Assembly (NCBI GenBank): GCA_023015825.1
Contig: JALKAW010000001.1
Span: forward strand, 856,509 to 920,508
Direction of reading: 5' to 3'
From: Flavobacteriaceae bacterium S0862
Lineage (GTDB): Bacteria > Bacteroidota > Bacteroidia > Flavobacteriales > Flavobacteriaceae
DNA: 64,000 bases
How positions within the stretch are numbered: the first letter of the stretch is position 1; every line of letters begins with the position of its first letter. The notes under the pieces were generated by a model. That model saw only the letters and a list, made by a program, of their open reading frames with translations, did not search any database and was not told the DNA's origin. Position numbers and translations under genes: made by a program. Shown here one piece after another: positions 44,896-52,550 of the stretch.

Positions 44896-45954
44896 ATGAA
44901 AAAAGTAAGTAATATATTACGAGTAGTTATACCAATACTTATTGGTGTTACCATGTTCACCTTGTTCGTTCTGATAACGGGCTTACGTGAACGTTCAGGT
45001 TTTTCTTTGTTTGGGTTTCTATGGTTCGCCATAATGGCGAGTATATTTTGGGAAGGAAGTCGTCTTATTTCAAAAAAGATTGATCGTAAATTTTCTTCTA
45101 AAACATCGCTAGCAAAAAAATTAGTCTGGCAATTAATTGCGCTTATTTGTTTTGGGATAATTACATTCAATGCTTCCTACTTACTTATTCGACTTCATGA
45201 AATCTACATTCAAGGGAACACAGGAAATGGTTTTGATATAACTCAATTTGTATCGATGTCTGCCATAGCTACTTTTTTAGTATTGGCTATTGGGGGTTTG
45301 CAAATGAGCGTGTTTTACTTTTTACAATGGCAAAAATCACAAATCGAAGCAGAACGTTTACAAAAAGAACAAACAGAAGCACGCTTTCAAAATTTAAAAC
45401 ATCAAATAAGTCCACACTTTTTATTCAATAACCTGAATACCCTTAATTCCTTAATCCACGAGAGCGCAGAAGTTGCTAGTAAGTTTCTGGCTCTTTTTGC
45501 AGAAGTATATCGCTATTCACTGCAGCAACGAGATGAGGAAGTAGTTACTTTGGAAAGTGAGCTTGAAATGTTGGAATCCTATCTTTATCTCTTAAAAAAG
45601 CGATTTGAAAATGCCTTTACTGTTGAAATAGCTATCGATAAAACTACAAAACGCAGCTACATCCCACCGATGGCTTTGCAATTATTGGTAGAAAATGCGT
45701 TAAAACATAATATTGCAGAATCTTTTCAACCACTTACTATAGCTATAAGAACACAAGACCAAACGTTAATTGTAGAAAATAATTTACAAATAAGAAAAGA
45801 GAAGAAACCTTCTACTCAAATAGGATTATCCAATCTAACAGAGCGTTATCGCTTACTGGGACAGCCACTACCTGAAATTAAAAAAACAGCCGAGTGTTTT
45901 AGCGTTACTTTACCACTTTTAACCATAGGAGAATATGAACTTGTTCATCATTGA
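44896..45954 (+). CDS. LytS/YehU-type sensor histidine kinase
   Basis: A 352-residue kinase of the His_kinase (PF06580) type. Four TM segments lie in residues about 6-143. A short coiled coil (KSQIEAERLQKEQTEARFQN) precedes the phosphoacceptor motif QISPHFLFNNLNTLN with His174. PMALQLLVENALKHNI is the N box, and GLSNLTERYRLLG takes the place of the usual G box. The gene overlaps its response regulator by 20 bases. The signal is unknown; relatives sense envelope state, peptides or pyruvate. Confidence 0.93.
   Translation: MKKVSNILRVVIPILIGVTMFTLFVLITGLRERSGFSLFGFLWFAIMASIFWEGSRLISKKIDRKFSSKTSLAKKLVWQLIALICFGIITFNASYLLIRLHEIYIQGNTGNGFDITQFVSMSAIATFLVLAIGGLQMSVFYFLQWQKSQIEAERLQKEQTEARFQNLKHQISPHFLFNNLNTLNSLIHESAEVASKFLALFAEVYRYSLQQRDEEVVTLESELEMLESYLYLLKKRFENAFTVEIAIDKTTKRSYIPPMALQLLVENALKHNIAESFQPLTIAIRTQDQTLIVENNLQIRKEKKPSTQIGLSNLTERYRLLGQPLPEIKKTAECFSVTLPLLTIGEYELVHH
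45927..45931 (+). promoter_or_regulatory. AGGAG ribosome-binding site of the LytTR regulator
   Basis: AGGAG stands 3 bases before the ATG at 45935, inside the kinase gene. Clear Shine-Dalgarno sequences are rare in this window, so it may help re-initiation at the overlapping gene. Confidence 0.5.
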
Positions 45955-46705
45955 AGACGAAGCAGCAGCCACAAGACAATTAAAACGCTTGTGTGAGAAG
46001 TACCTGCCGGAATTTGAAATAGCAGGTGCGGTAAAAAGCGTTAAAGAATCCATAAATTGGCTTTCAGTTAATCCGACACCTGAAGTCATTTTTATGGATG
46101 TTGAACTCACTGATGGGCAAAGCTTTGACATCTTGAAGGAAGTTGACATCAAGTCATTTGTAATTTTTACAACAGCATATGATCAATTTGCCATCAAGGC
46201 TTTTGATTTAAATAGTCTCGCGTATCTATTGAAACCCATTAATGAAGATCATTTTAAAAAAGCCATTAAGAAATTACGCGAACAATTGTCAACTTCAGTC
46301 GTCCCTACTAACTGGCAAGCCTTATTGAGTGCATTACCTCAGCCTACAGTAAACGATTACAAAGAGCGGTTTCTAGTAAAACATGGCTCTAAACTTATTA
46401 GCCTCTCTGAAAGCCAGATAGCCTATTTTCATCGAGAAGATAATGTGGTGATAGTTTATACCAAAGACGGCAGCAAATTCAGCATGTCCCATTCTCTGGA
46501 TGAGTTAGAACAATTACTGGACCCTAAATATTTTTTTAGGATTAACCGATCGTTTCTGGCGCGAATTAATGCCATTTCACATATTCATGATTATTTTAAT
46601 TCTAAGCTGAAATTAACTTTGTCTCCATCAGCAGCCACAGATGTTATTGTGAGTAAAGAAAAATCTTCTGTTTTTAAGAAGTGGTTAGATGGAACTATAT
46701 TTTAA
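45935..46705 (+). CDS. LytTR-family response regulator
   Basis: A 256-residue DNA-binding response regulator. The receiver domain has the acidic pair in FIIEDEAAAT, the phosphorylated Asp55 in VIFMDVELTDG, and the Lys in YLLKPINEDHF near 99. The LytTR domain covers residues about 150-250, with FLVKHGSKLISLSESQIAYF and FRINRSFLARINAI. It forms a pair with the overlapping LytS-type kinase. The next genes run in the opposite direction, so its targets cannot be inferred from position. Confidence 0.95.
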   Translation: MNLFIIEDEAAATRQLKRLCEKYLPEFEIAGAVKSVKESINWLSVNPTPEVIFMDVELTDGQSFDILKEVDIKSFVIFTTAYDQFAIKAFDLNSLAYLLKPINEDHFKKAIKKLREQLSTSVVPTNWQALLSALPQPTVNDYKERFLVKHGSKLISLSESQIAYFHREDNVVIVYTKDGSKFSMSHSLDELEQLLDPKYFFRINRSFLARINAISHIHDYFNSKLKLTLSPSAATDVIVSKEKSSVFKKWLDGTIF

Positions 46706-46933
46706 TTCGATGATTCAATGGTTTCCCAAACATTAACGTTTATAAAGTGTTAAATCGCGATGAAATAAATTGAAGAAGACCATTAACTATGATTTTTGGA
46801 CTGTTGCAGCCTGTATAATTTTTTGTCCATTTGTTTTCCATTTTTATAGTGTACATGCAAATGAGTATCTTGATTTTTGTCAATAGGCATCTTAATTTTT
46901 AAATGCTTAAAAAAAACAGCTTTTTAAGCTTGT
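46706..46933. other. non-coding interval between the regulator and element S4
   Basis: No gene is seen. A short stem, AAAAAACAGC with GCTTTTTAAGC, near 46911-46930 could be a weak terminator on either strand. The rest is AT-rich without repeats. Confidence 0.4.
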
Positions 46934-47065
46934 GCATAACGTGTTTGTGTATTATTTCGTTGCGTGTTTCAGCAACTAATTTAGCAAATACAAACCGAAT
47001 AGAAAATCCGCGAGGATTTTCGTAAGTAGTCTATAACCAGCAATGAATTATGCACGTTGTTGTAC
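46934..47065 (-). repeat. attC-like structured element S4 (132 bp)
   Basis: On the minus strand it begins GTACAAC and ends GTTATGC. Stems GTTGC/GCAAC (46959-46963, 46972-46976) and GAAAATCC/GGATTTTC (47002-47009, 47014-47021) match those of S5 in position. The second stem is one pair shorter but still perfectly paired. It lies 15 bases after the stop of DUF6090 copy 4. Confidence 0.7.
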
Positions 47066-47080
47066 TTTCGTTATTTTTAA

Positions 47081-47815
47081 TTATTGTATTTCAATTAATC
47101 GATTGAGTACCTTTTCAGTTGCAGCCATTATTAATTCCCTATTTATATTTCCTTTATCATTCATCCACTTACGAGAGGTTATATAACTTTCCACGTTTCT
47201 GTATAAATCGTCGGGGTTTATTCTCGACCAGGCATTTTCTGTTAATGGCCCACTTAGCGCTTTATATTCTCCAATTGAATATTTTGACATCATTTCTCGA
47301 AATTGAAGATTATGGTTATTTATTTGTACCTTAATGATATCACTTCTTATTGTTTGAACAGTTTGTAAATCAATTAAATAATCATAGGTGGTATCATCAT
47401 AATATTCAAGGGTTCCATTCGATTGTATGGCAAGCAAAGTTTTGTTATTTAGAGGCCTGAATGATTTAAAGTCTATAGGTAATTCATTTCTTGCTATTTT
47501 TATTAAAGAATCATTATTGACTCTAGGACTTGACAGTCTTTCAATTAAATTTTGAATTATTTTATTGTCATTTAAGGCAAAGTTAGTCTGTTCGTTTAGA
47601 ATGATTTTGTCTTGTTTTAGGTCCTTAATTAGGGATTCTGTATAGCTAGTCAGTGTTAGCTTATTTTTTCGAGTCTCATTCCAGTTATTAATCTGTAACG
47701 CAATTAAAATTCCAATAACAACGAGTACAATTTCACCAATTGCATATTTAAAATACTTTCCTGTTTTTCCTTTTGAAAGTAATTCTTGTCTAATTTTTCT
47801 AAAGAATTTTATCAT
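47081..47815 (-). CDS. DUF6090-family membrane protein (copy 4)
   Basis: A 244-residue protein with the same anchor as the 21-24 kb copies: MIKFFRKIRQELLSKGKTGK, then YAIGEIVLVVIGILIALQIN and NWNE. The soluble part has SNGTLEYYDDTTYDYLIDLQ near residue 130. The gene lies between S4 and S5 and is a cassette-like unit. The 25 bases between S5 and the ATG are nearly identical to those before copy 5. The function is unknown. Confidence 0.87.
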   Translation of the reverse strand: MIKFFRKIRQELLSKGKTGKYFKYAIGEIVLVVIGILIALQINNWNETRKNKLTLTSYTESLIKDLKQDKIILNEQTNFALNDNKIIQNLIERLSSPRVNNDSLIKIARNELPIDFKSFRPLNNKTLLAIQSNGTLEYYDDTTYDYLIDLQTVQTIRSDIIKVQINNHNLQFREMMSKYSIGEYKALSGPLTENAWSRINPDDLYRNVESYITSRKWMNDKGNINRELIMAATEKVLNRLIEIQ

Positions 47816-47840
47816 TGGTTAGCGGGTTGGTTATAATGAA

Positions 47841-47973
47841 GCACAACGGTCTTGTGTATGGTTAGTTGCATGTTTCAGCAACTAAATTAGCAAACAAATC
47901 ACAGATAGAAAATTCCAGCGGAATTTTCGTTAAGTAGGCGAGTACTAGCAATGAATTATACACGGTGTTGTGC
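47841..47973 (-). repeat. attC-like structured element S5 (133 bp)
   Basis: The ends are perfect inverted repeats GCACAAC (47841-47847) and GTTGTGC (47967-47973), with subterminal GTGTAT and ATACAC. Inside are two hairpins: TAGTTGC/GCAACTA (47863-47869, 47878-47884) and GAAAATTCC/GGAATTTTC (47908-47916, 47920-47928). It lies 5 bases after the stop of DUF6090 copy 5. It is the best-preserved member of the set. Confidence 0.75.
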
Positions 47974-47978
47974 TTTCG

Positions 47979-48725
47979 TTATTTATTTAATTCTTGGTCA
48001 AGTGATTGAATAATTTTCACATTACTTATTCTTATCTCCTCTAGTTCTTTCTTATAGGAATTTGTATTAAATGACATACGCAAGGTGTAATCTTCAAATA
48101 AAGGATCGTTAAATAAGCCAACGAAATCTGATGGATGTTTACTTCCTTTATCATCATAAATTACAGATTTATACACTTCTTTCAATTGAATGTACCTATT
48201 AATTAATGAATAGGAATCACTTGCGTATTTAATTTGCCTTTCGGATTCTTCAAATGAGTCTTTAACCAAATCCTCCCAACTGAACAACAATTCTATTAAT
48301 CGTTCACTATCAATTAAATGAATATCTCCTGACGATATTGCAGAGCGCAACGCTCCGTTGGTCGGATTGTAACTCCATTCATATCTTTTATCTAAAAATG
48401 TTTCTATAAAAACTTCATCATCTGTTATATAGTTAATGGAATCAATAAGAATCATTGTTTTCTTTAACGCACTCAACGTTTTTGTCTGGTAATAATAAAC
48501 TGTATCTAATTGTGTTAAGTTAGCTTCAAACTCAGACTTTAACGCCAATAACACCTTTTGTTTTTGATTGGCGTTAGCCTTATCGTTTCTCCATTCATTC
48601 AATTGAATTGCAATCAAAATTCCGATAACAACAAGTATAATTTCGCCAAAAGCATATTTAAAATACTTTCCAGTTTTATTTTCCATAAGCAAATTTTGGC
48701 GAATTTTTCTAAAGAATTTTATCAT
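47979..48725 (-). CDS. DUF6090-family membrane protein (copy 5)
   Basis: A 248-residue protein with the anchor MIKFFRKIRQNLLMENKTGK and YAFGEIILVVIGILIAIQLN, but with NEWRND instead of NNWNE after the helix. NGALRSAISSGDIHLIDSER near residue 130 is the segment shared with other family members. It is bounded by S6 upstream and S5 downstream. The segment GGTTAGCGGTTGGTTATAAT upstream of the ATG (plus-strand reading) is almost the same as before copy 4. The function is unknown. Confidence 0.87.
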   Translation of the reverse strand: MIKFFRKIRQNLLMENKTGKYFKYAFGEIILVVIGILIAIQLNEWRNDKANANQKQKVLLALKSEFEANLTQLDTVYYYQTKTLSALKKTMILIDSINYITDDEVFIETFLDKRYEWSYNPTNGALRSAISSGDIHLIDSERLIELLFSWEDLVKDSFEESERQIKYASDSYSLINRYIQLKEVYKSVIYDDKGSKHPSDFVGLFNDPLFEDYTLRMSFNTNSYKKELEEIRISNVKIIQSLDQELNK

Positions 48726-48749
48726 TGGTTAGCGGTTGGTTATAATGAA

Positions 48750-48785
48750 GCACAACACGTAAATATGCCTGCATTTACGTTGTTA
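48750..48785 (-). repeat. minimal attC-like hairpin S6 (36 bp)
   Basis: The right core on the minus strand is GTTGTGC, identical to S5. ACGTAAAT (48757-48764) pairs perfectly with ATTTACGT (48773-48780), loop 8 bases. It looks like the same element with the whole internal part lost. It lies about 37 bases after the stop of the VOC gene. Confidence 0.5.
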
Positions 48786-48821
48786 TGATGTAATATAATA
48801 ATTATTTCAGAACTATAGTTA

Positions 48822-49205
48822 TTATATGTCATTATTAACTTCAACCCAATAACCATTTAGGTCTTGAAAGTAAACCTGTTTAATTCCGTCTTTTCGTATA
48901 TAGTATTTGTTTGGTACATCCAACCAATCAGAATACGCAATTCTAAGTTTATTTAAATGTGCAATAAATGCATTGAAATTTGTTGTAGTAAAAGCAAAAT
49001 GTACTGCTTTATTAAGTTTTATTTCGGCATCTGGACGAGGAATTAAGTGAAGCTGTTTGCCTTCACCAAGTGATAGCCATCTTGTTTTTGAGTTGGAGGC
49101 CGTATTTTCAATTTCTTTAAATTGAAACACTTTTTGGTAAAACTTTATAGACACATCGACATCTTTAACCGAAAGTGCTAAATGGTTGAATGAAAACGTA
49201 CTCAT
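48822..49205 (-). CDS. VOC-family protein
   Basis: A 127-residue single VOC (glyoxalase/bleomycin-resistance fold) protein: FNHLALSVKDVDVSIKFYQK at the N-terminus, a central HFAFTTTNFNAFIAHLNKL, and KQVYFQDLNGYWVEVN at the end, with His and Glu at metal-binding places (His8, HLIPRP near 53, Glu near 123). The reaction is unknown. It is the rightmost gene of the minus-strand cassette-like run and is followed by S6. VOC proteins are frequent in cassette arrays. Confidence 0.85.
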   Translation of the reverse strand: MSTFSFNHLALSVKDVDVSIKFYQKVFQFKEIENTASNSKTRWLSLGEGKQLHLIPRPDAEIKLNKAVHFAFTTTNFNAFIAHLNKLRIAYSDWLDVPNKYYIRKDGIKQVYFQDLNGYWVEVNNDI

Positions 49206-49270
49206 TTATAAAACATTTAATAGGTTCAAATATCTTAATTTTTTTGATGTAATGAGCTTTGTAAAAATTA

Positions 49271-49294
49271 AAAAGAGGACAAAAGCCCTCTTTT
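49271..49294 (-). terminator. intrinsic terminator after yebC
   Basis: AAAAGAGG (49271-49278) pairs with CCTCTTTT (49287-49294) over 8 bases with an 8-base loop. On the minus strand the stem continues into T residues. It lies 22 bases after the yebC stop. Confidence 0.8.
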
Positions 49295-49315
49295 ATTAAG
49301 TTATATAATAAGTAA

Positions 49316-50035
49316 TTACTCGGTAACTTCTTCCATCGTATGATATACATTTTGTACGTCATCATCTTCTTCAAGTTTTTCAAGCAGTTTTTCAACATCT
49401 GCAGCAGCTTCAGTACTTAACTGTTTCGTAACTTGTGGGATGCGTTCAAATCCAGAAGATAGGATTTCTATGCCTCGTTCTTCCAATGCGGCTTGTATGG
49501 CTCCAAAACTTTCAAAAGGGGCATAAATTAAAATACCATCGTCGTCCACAAATACTTCTTCGGCACCATAATCTATAAACTCCAATTCAATTTCTTCAGG
49601 GTCTAATCCTTCACTCGGAATCCTAAAATTACAGGTGTGGTCAAACATAAACACCACTGAACCCGAGGTGCCTAAACTACCATCACATTTATTAAAATAG
49701 CTTCTAACATTAGCCACAGTACGTGTATTGTTATCGGTTGCAGTTTCAACCAATACTGCAATACCATGAGGTGCATAACCTTCAAAAACTACTTCCTTGT
49801 AATCGCCTTGACTTTTATCGCTGGCACGTTTTATGGCACGTTCAACGTTATCTTTAGGCATGTTTACAGATTTGGCGTTTTGAATGACTGCACGAAGCCT
49901 AGAATTACTATCGGGATCGGGACCTCCTTCTTTAACGGCCATAACGATGTCTTTACCAATACGAGTAAAGGCTTTACTCATAGCGGACCATCGTTTCATT
50001 TTACGTGCTTTACGGAATTCAAAAGCTCTTCCCAT
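49316..50035 (-). CDS. YebC/PmpR-family protein
   Basis: A 239-residue protein of the YebC/TACO1 family, described as a transcriptional regulator and, for relatives, a factor easing ribosome stalling. The N-terminal FRKARKMKRWSAMSKAFTR differs from the usual GHSKWANIKHRK start but aligns with it. NAKSVNMPKDNVERAIKRAS, YKEVVFEGYAPHGIAVLVE, and NKCDGSLGTSGSVVFMFDH are standard. The variant N-terminus is the one found in the shorter YebC paralogue group. It is cytoplasmic. Confidence 0.95.
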   Translation of the reverse strand: MGRAFEFRKARKMKRWSAMSKAFTRIGKDIVMAVKEGGPDPDSNSRLRAVIQNAKSVNMPKDNVERAIKRASDKSQGDYKEVVFEGYAPHGIAVLVETATDNNTRTVANVRSYFNKCDGSLGTSGSVVFMFDHTCNFRIPSEGLDPEEIELEFIDYGAEEVFVDDDGILIYAPFESFGAIQAALEERGIEILSSGFERIPQVTKQLSTEAAADVEKLLEKLEEDDDVQNVYHTMEEVTE

Positions 50036-50159
50036 AGTTTGTTAAGTTGTTTGTTGTTAAGTGTAAATGAGTATAAGTTGTTTAATCACAAAAATAAAAA
50101 AAGTAAGCAGAACTAAAAGTTCTTAAAACTGTAAACTCCTACTATATACTAAAAACTTA

Positions 50160-50450
50160 TTAATCTTCAGGTTCTACAATGTTTTCAATAGCCTCGGCTA
50201 AATCAAAATCTTTTCTGGTAACACCATTGGCACTATGTGTAGATAAAGAAATGGTAAGCACATTATACACATTGCTCCAATTAGGGTGGTGGTTTAAGGC
50301 TTCACATTCAAAAGCAATCCTGCTCATGGCGCTAAAGCAATCTTTAAAATTTTCGAATTCAAATTCGGCATGAATAGCATCTTCGTAGTATTCCCATTCT
50401 GGGAAACGCAACATACGTTGTTCTATTTCGTCTGGAGTTAGTTTTGACAT
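50160..50450 (-). CDS. 4a-hydroxytetrahydrobiopterin dehydratase
   Basis: Pterin-4a-carbinolamine dehydratase of 96 residues. ECEALNHHPNWSNVYNVLTI carries the catalytic His pair and the HPNW signature; LSTHSANGVTRKDFDLA is the other family block. It recycles the pterin cofactor of aromatic amino acid hydroxylases, or acts in Moco/folate-related metabolism. It lies between the epimerase and yebC genes on the same strand; no hydroxylase is seen in the window. Confidence 0.94.
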   Translation of the reverse strand: MSKLTPDEIEQRMLRFPEWEYYEDAIHAEFEFENFKDCFSAMSRIAFECEALNHHPNWSNVYNVLTISLSTHSANGVTRKDFDLAEAIENIVEPED

Positions 50451-50483
50451 TTTTTTTTGTTTTAAAGTAACGAAATAAATTGC

Positions 50484-51314
50484 TTATACCTCTAATTCGA
50501 CAAGAATTTCATTGCTATTAATTTGTAAATGTTTAGGTAGTTTGTTTTCCTTTGGGAGCACTGCTAAATAACGCTCGTCATTAGTCGTGTAAACGTGTTT
50601 ATAAACTGGGTTGTAATCGCCCAAAGTGTTTATAATATCACCTATAAATTCATCATGATGCACTAAATCGTTGCTTCCTAAATGAAATATGCCATACTTG
50701 TTACGATTAATGATGTAATGAATTTGTTGAGATAATTTATTATCTGAAGTGACATTCATAACTAAGTTTGGAAACACTTCAATAGGTAGTTTTTCTTTCA
50801 ATAAGAGTTTTATATCGTTTAATCGAGGAGAAAACGTTCCGAATACCATAGGCAACCTTAAAATAGCTACTTTCATTTTAGGAAGCCTGAGTAGCATATT
50901 TTCTATTTTTATTTTAAAATGACCATATACACTATGGCTAAGTGTTTTGTCATTCTCATAGCTTGGGTATTTGCTATAAGCATCAAATACATTTGCTGAC
51001 GATAAGTAAATAAGTTTACATTTATTACTCACTAAGTATTCCGAAATATGATGATGTGCAATTACTTGTGCCGAAAAATCGCCACGTAAGGCAGAAATAA
51101 TAATAGTAGGTTTAATGGCATTTAGGATGTCAAAAATATCATCTTCTTCAACATTATACTGAAAAAAATGCTGATTGTTTTCAAAAAAATTGTTGCTGTT
51201 ATTGTAAGTCCCAAAGGTTCTAAAATAGCCACAAAGCTCTTTGTAAATAGCGTTACCGATAAACCCGCTTGCTCCTAAAATTAAGATTCTATGTTTAAAA
51301 CTATCCTGCTTCAT
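50484..51314 (-). CDS. NAD-dependent epimerase / RmlD-like reductase
   Basis: A 276-residue extended SDR. It shows the dinucleotide-binding motif ILGASGFIGNAIY at residues 12-24, the YxxxK pair in SVYGHFKIKIE near residue 130, and LIYLSSANVFDAY near 100 with the active-site Ser. It resembles dTDP-4-dehydrorhamnose reductases, but the substrate cannot be told. It ends 33 bases before the PCD gene, and its start lies 23 bases after the gcvT stop, so the group may be cotranscribed. Confidence 0.82.
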   Translation of the reverse strand: MKQDSFKHRILILGASGFIGNAIYKELCGYFRTFGTYNNSNNFFENNQHFFQYNVEEDDIFDILNAIKPTIIISALRGDFSAQVIAHHHISEYLVSNKCKLIYLSSANVFDAYSKYPSYENDKTLSHSVYGHFKIKIENMLLRLPKMKVAILRLPMVFGTFSPRLNDIKLLLKEKLPIEVFPNLVMNVTSDNKLSQQIHYIINRNKYGIFHLGSNDLVHHDEFIGDIINTLGDYNPVYKHVYTTNDERYLAVLPKENKLPKHLQINSNEILVELEV

Positions 51315-51337
51315 TTATCCACCTCCATTCTAGCTAT

Positions 51338-52420
51338 CTAGCCTTTATAGAAAGGTAGTTTTACAACGGTTGCTGGAATAGCCTTTTTCCTAACTTGTAT
51401 ATGTATTTTACTACCAACATCCATAAATACCGTTGGCACATACCCTAAACCAATACCTATCCCTAAACTAGGACTCATAGTTCCTGAAGTTACGTCTCCA
51501 ATTTTGTTTCCGTTACCATCTACAATATCGTAGCCTTGACGAGGAATACCACGTTCGTCTAATTGAAATGCAATAAGTTTTCTTTCTGGACCTCTACGTT
51601 TTTGGTCTTCTAAGGCTTCACTGTTTGTAAATTCTTTGGTGAATTTTGTAATCCAACCTAAACCAGCTTCAATAGGAGAGGTAGTGTCGTTTATGTCATT
51701 ACCATACAAGCAATACCCCATTTCTAGCCTTAGAGTATCACGAGCAGCTAATCCAATAGGCTTGATGCCATAATCAGCTCCAGCTTCAAATACTTTATCC
51801 CATACTTGCTTTACTTCACTGTTTTTACAATAAATTTCAAAACCACCACTTCCAGTATATCCAGTTGCCGAAATAATTACGTTTTCTATTCCTGCAAAAT
51901 CACCAACTACAAAGTTGTAAAACTTGATGGCTGATAAATCGTGACTTGTTAAACTTTGCATGGCTTCAACTGCCTTAGGGCCCTGAATTGCTAATAACGA
52001 ATAGTCTTCAGATAAATCTTTCATATCTGCTCCAACATCATTTTTAGACTGAATCCAATTCCAATCTTTTTCAATATTACTTGCATTTACCACTAACAAG
52101 TATTGTTCTTCCTTAATCATATACACAATCAAATCATCAACAATACCACCATTATCATTTGGGAAGCAACTGTATTGTGCTTTTCCAGGAGACAATTTAC
52201 TAGCATCATTACTTGTAACCTTTTGTATTAAAGCTAAAGCATTTGGCCCTTCTATAAGAAACTCACCCATGTGGCTTACATCAAAAACACCAACAGCTTT
52301 TCTAACGGTTTCATGTTCTGCGTTTACGCCTTCATATTGGACTGGCATATTATAGCCTGCAAAAGGCACCATTTTCGCTCCTAAAGCTTCATGTGTAGAT
52401 GATAATGCTGTATTCTTCAT
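51338..52420 (-). CDS. gcvT: glycine cleavage system aminomethyltransferase (T protein)
   Basis: Tetrahydrofolate-dependent aminomethyltransferase of 360 residues, T protein of the glycine cleavage system. Conserved blocks are [20 protein letters not shown] at residues 17-36, [29 protein letters not shown] with the catalytic Asp near 100, [13 protein letters not shown], and [18 protein letters not shown]. It is monocistronic or the head of a minus-strand unit. An exact TAnnTTTG element lies upstream. gcvH and gcvP are elsewhere. Confidence 0.97.
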   Translation of the reverse strand: MKNTALSSTHEALGAKMVPFAGYNMPVQYEGVNAEHETVRKAVGVFDVSHMGEFLIEGPNALALIQKVTSNDASKLSPGKAQYSCFPNDNGGIVDDLIVYMIKEEQYLLVVNASNIEKDWNWIQSKNDVGADMKDLSEDYSLLAIQGPKAVEAMQSLTSHDLSAIKFYNFVVGDFAGIENVIISATGYTGSGGFEIYCKNSEVKQVWDKVFEAGADYGIKPIGLAARDTLRLEMGYCLYGNDINDTTSPIEAGLGWITKFTKEFTNSEALEDQKRRGPERKLIAFQLDERGIPRQGYDIVDGNGNKIGDVTSGTMSPSLGIGIGLGYVPTVFMDVGSKIHIQVRKKAIPATVVKLPFYKG

Positions 52421-52445
52421 AAGAAATTAAATATTGTATGTTGAG

Positions 52446-52453
52446 CAAAACTA
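52446..52453 (-). promoter_or_regulatory. candidate -7 promoter element of gcvT
   Basis: The minus strand reads TAGTTTTG, a match to TAnnTTTG, about 26 bases before the ATG. Confidence 0.5.
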
Positions 52454-52550
52454 AGCAAAATTTTAAAGAAACTGTTTATAAAAAATATGTTAAAACTTAA
52501 TTTGTTTTTAATAGAATGAATATTTTCAAAATCTTAAAAAATATAACAAA

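Noticed and set aside
44799..45170. 123-codon minus-strand ORF over the LytS-type kinase start
   Set aside because: It is antisense to a clearly coding TM region and has no family features.
39364..47973. Elements S1-S7 as simple transcription terminators
   Set aside because: The stems are not followed by T-tracts in gene orientation, and the long paired ends and 130-base size exceed what termination needs; real terminators in this window look different (for example 13318-13350).
39364..48785. CRISPR array
   Set aside because: The repeats are 36-137 bp, differ from each other, and are separated by whole genes rather than spacers.
38929..49205. Prophage or insertion-sequence origin of the accessory region
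   Set aside because: No integrase, transposase, terminase or structural gene, and no IS-type terminal repeats with target duplications were seen.
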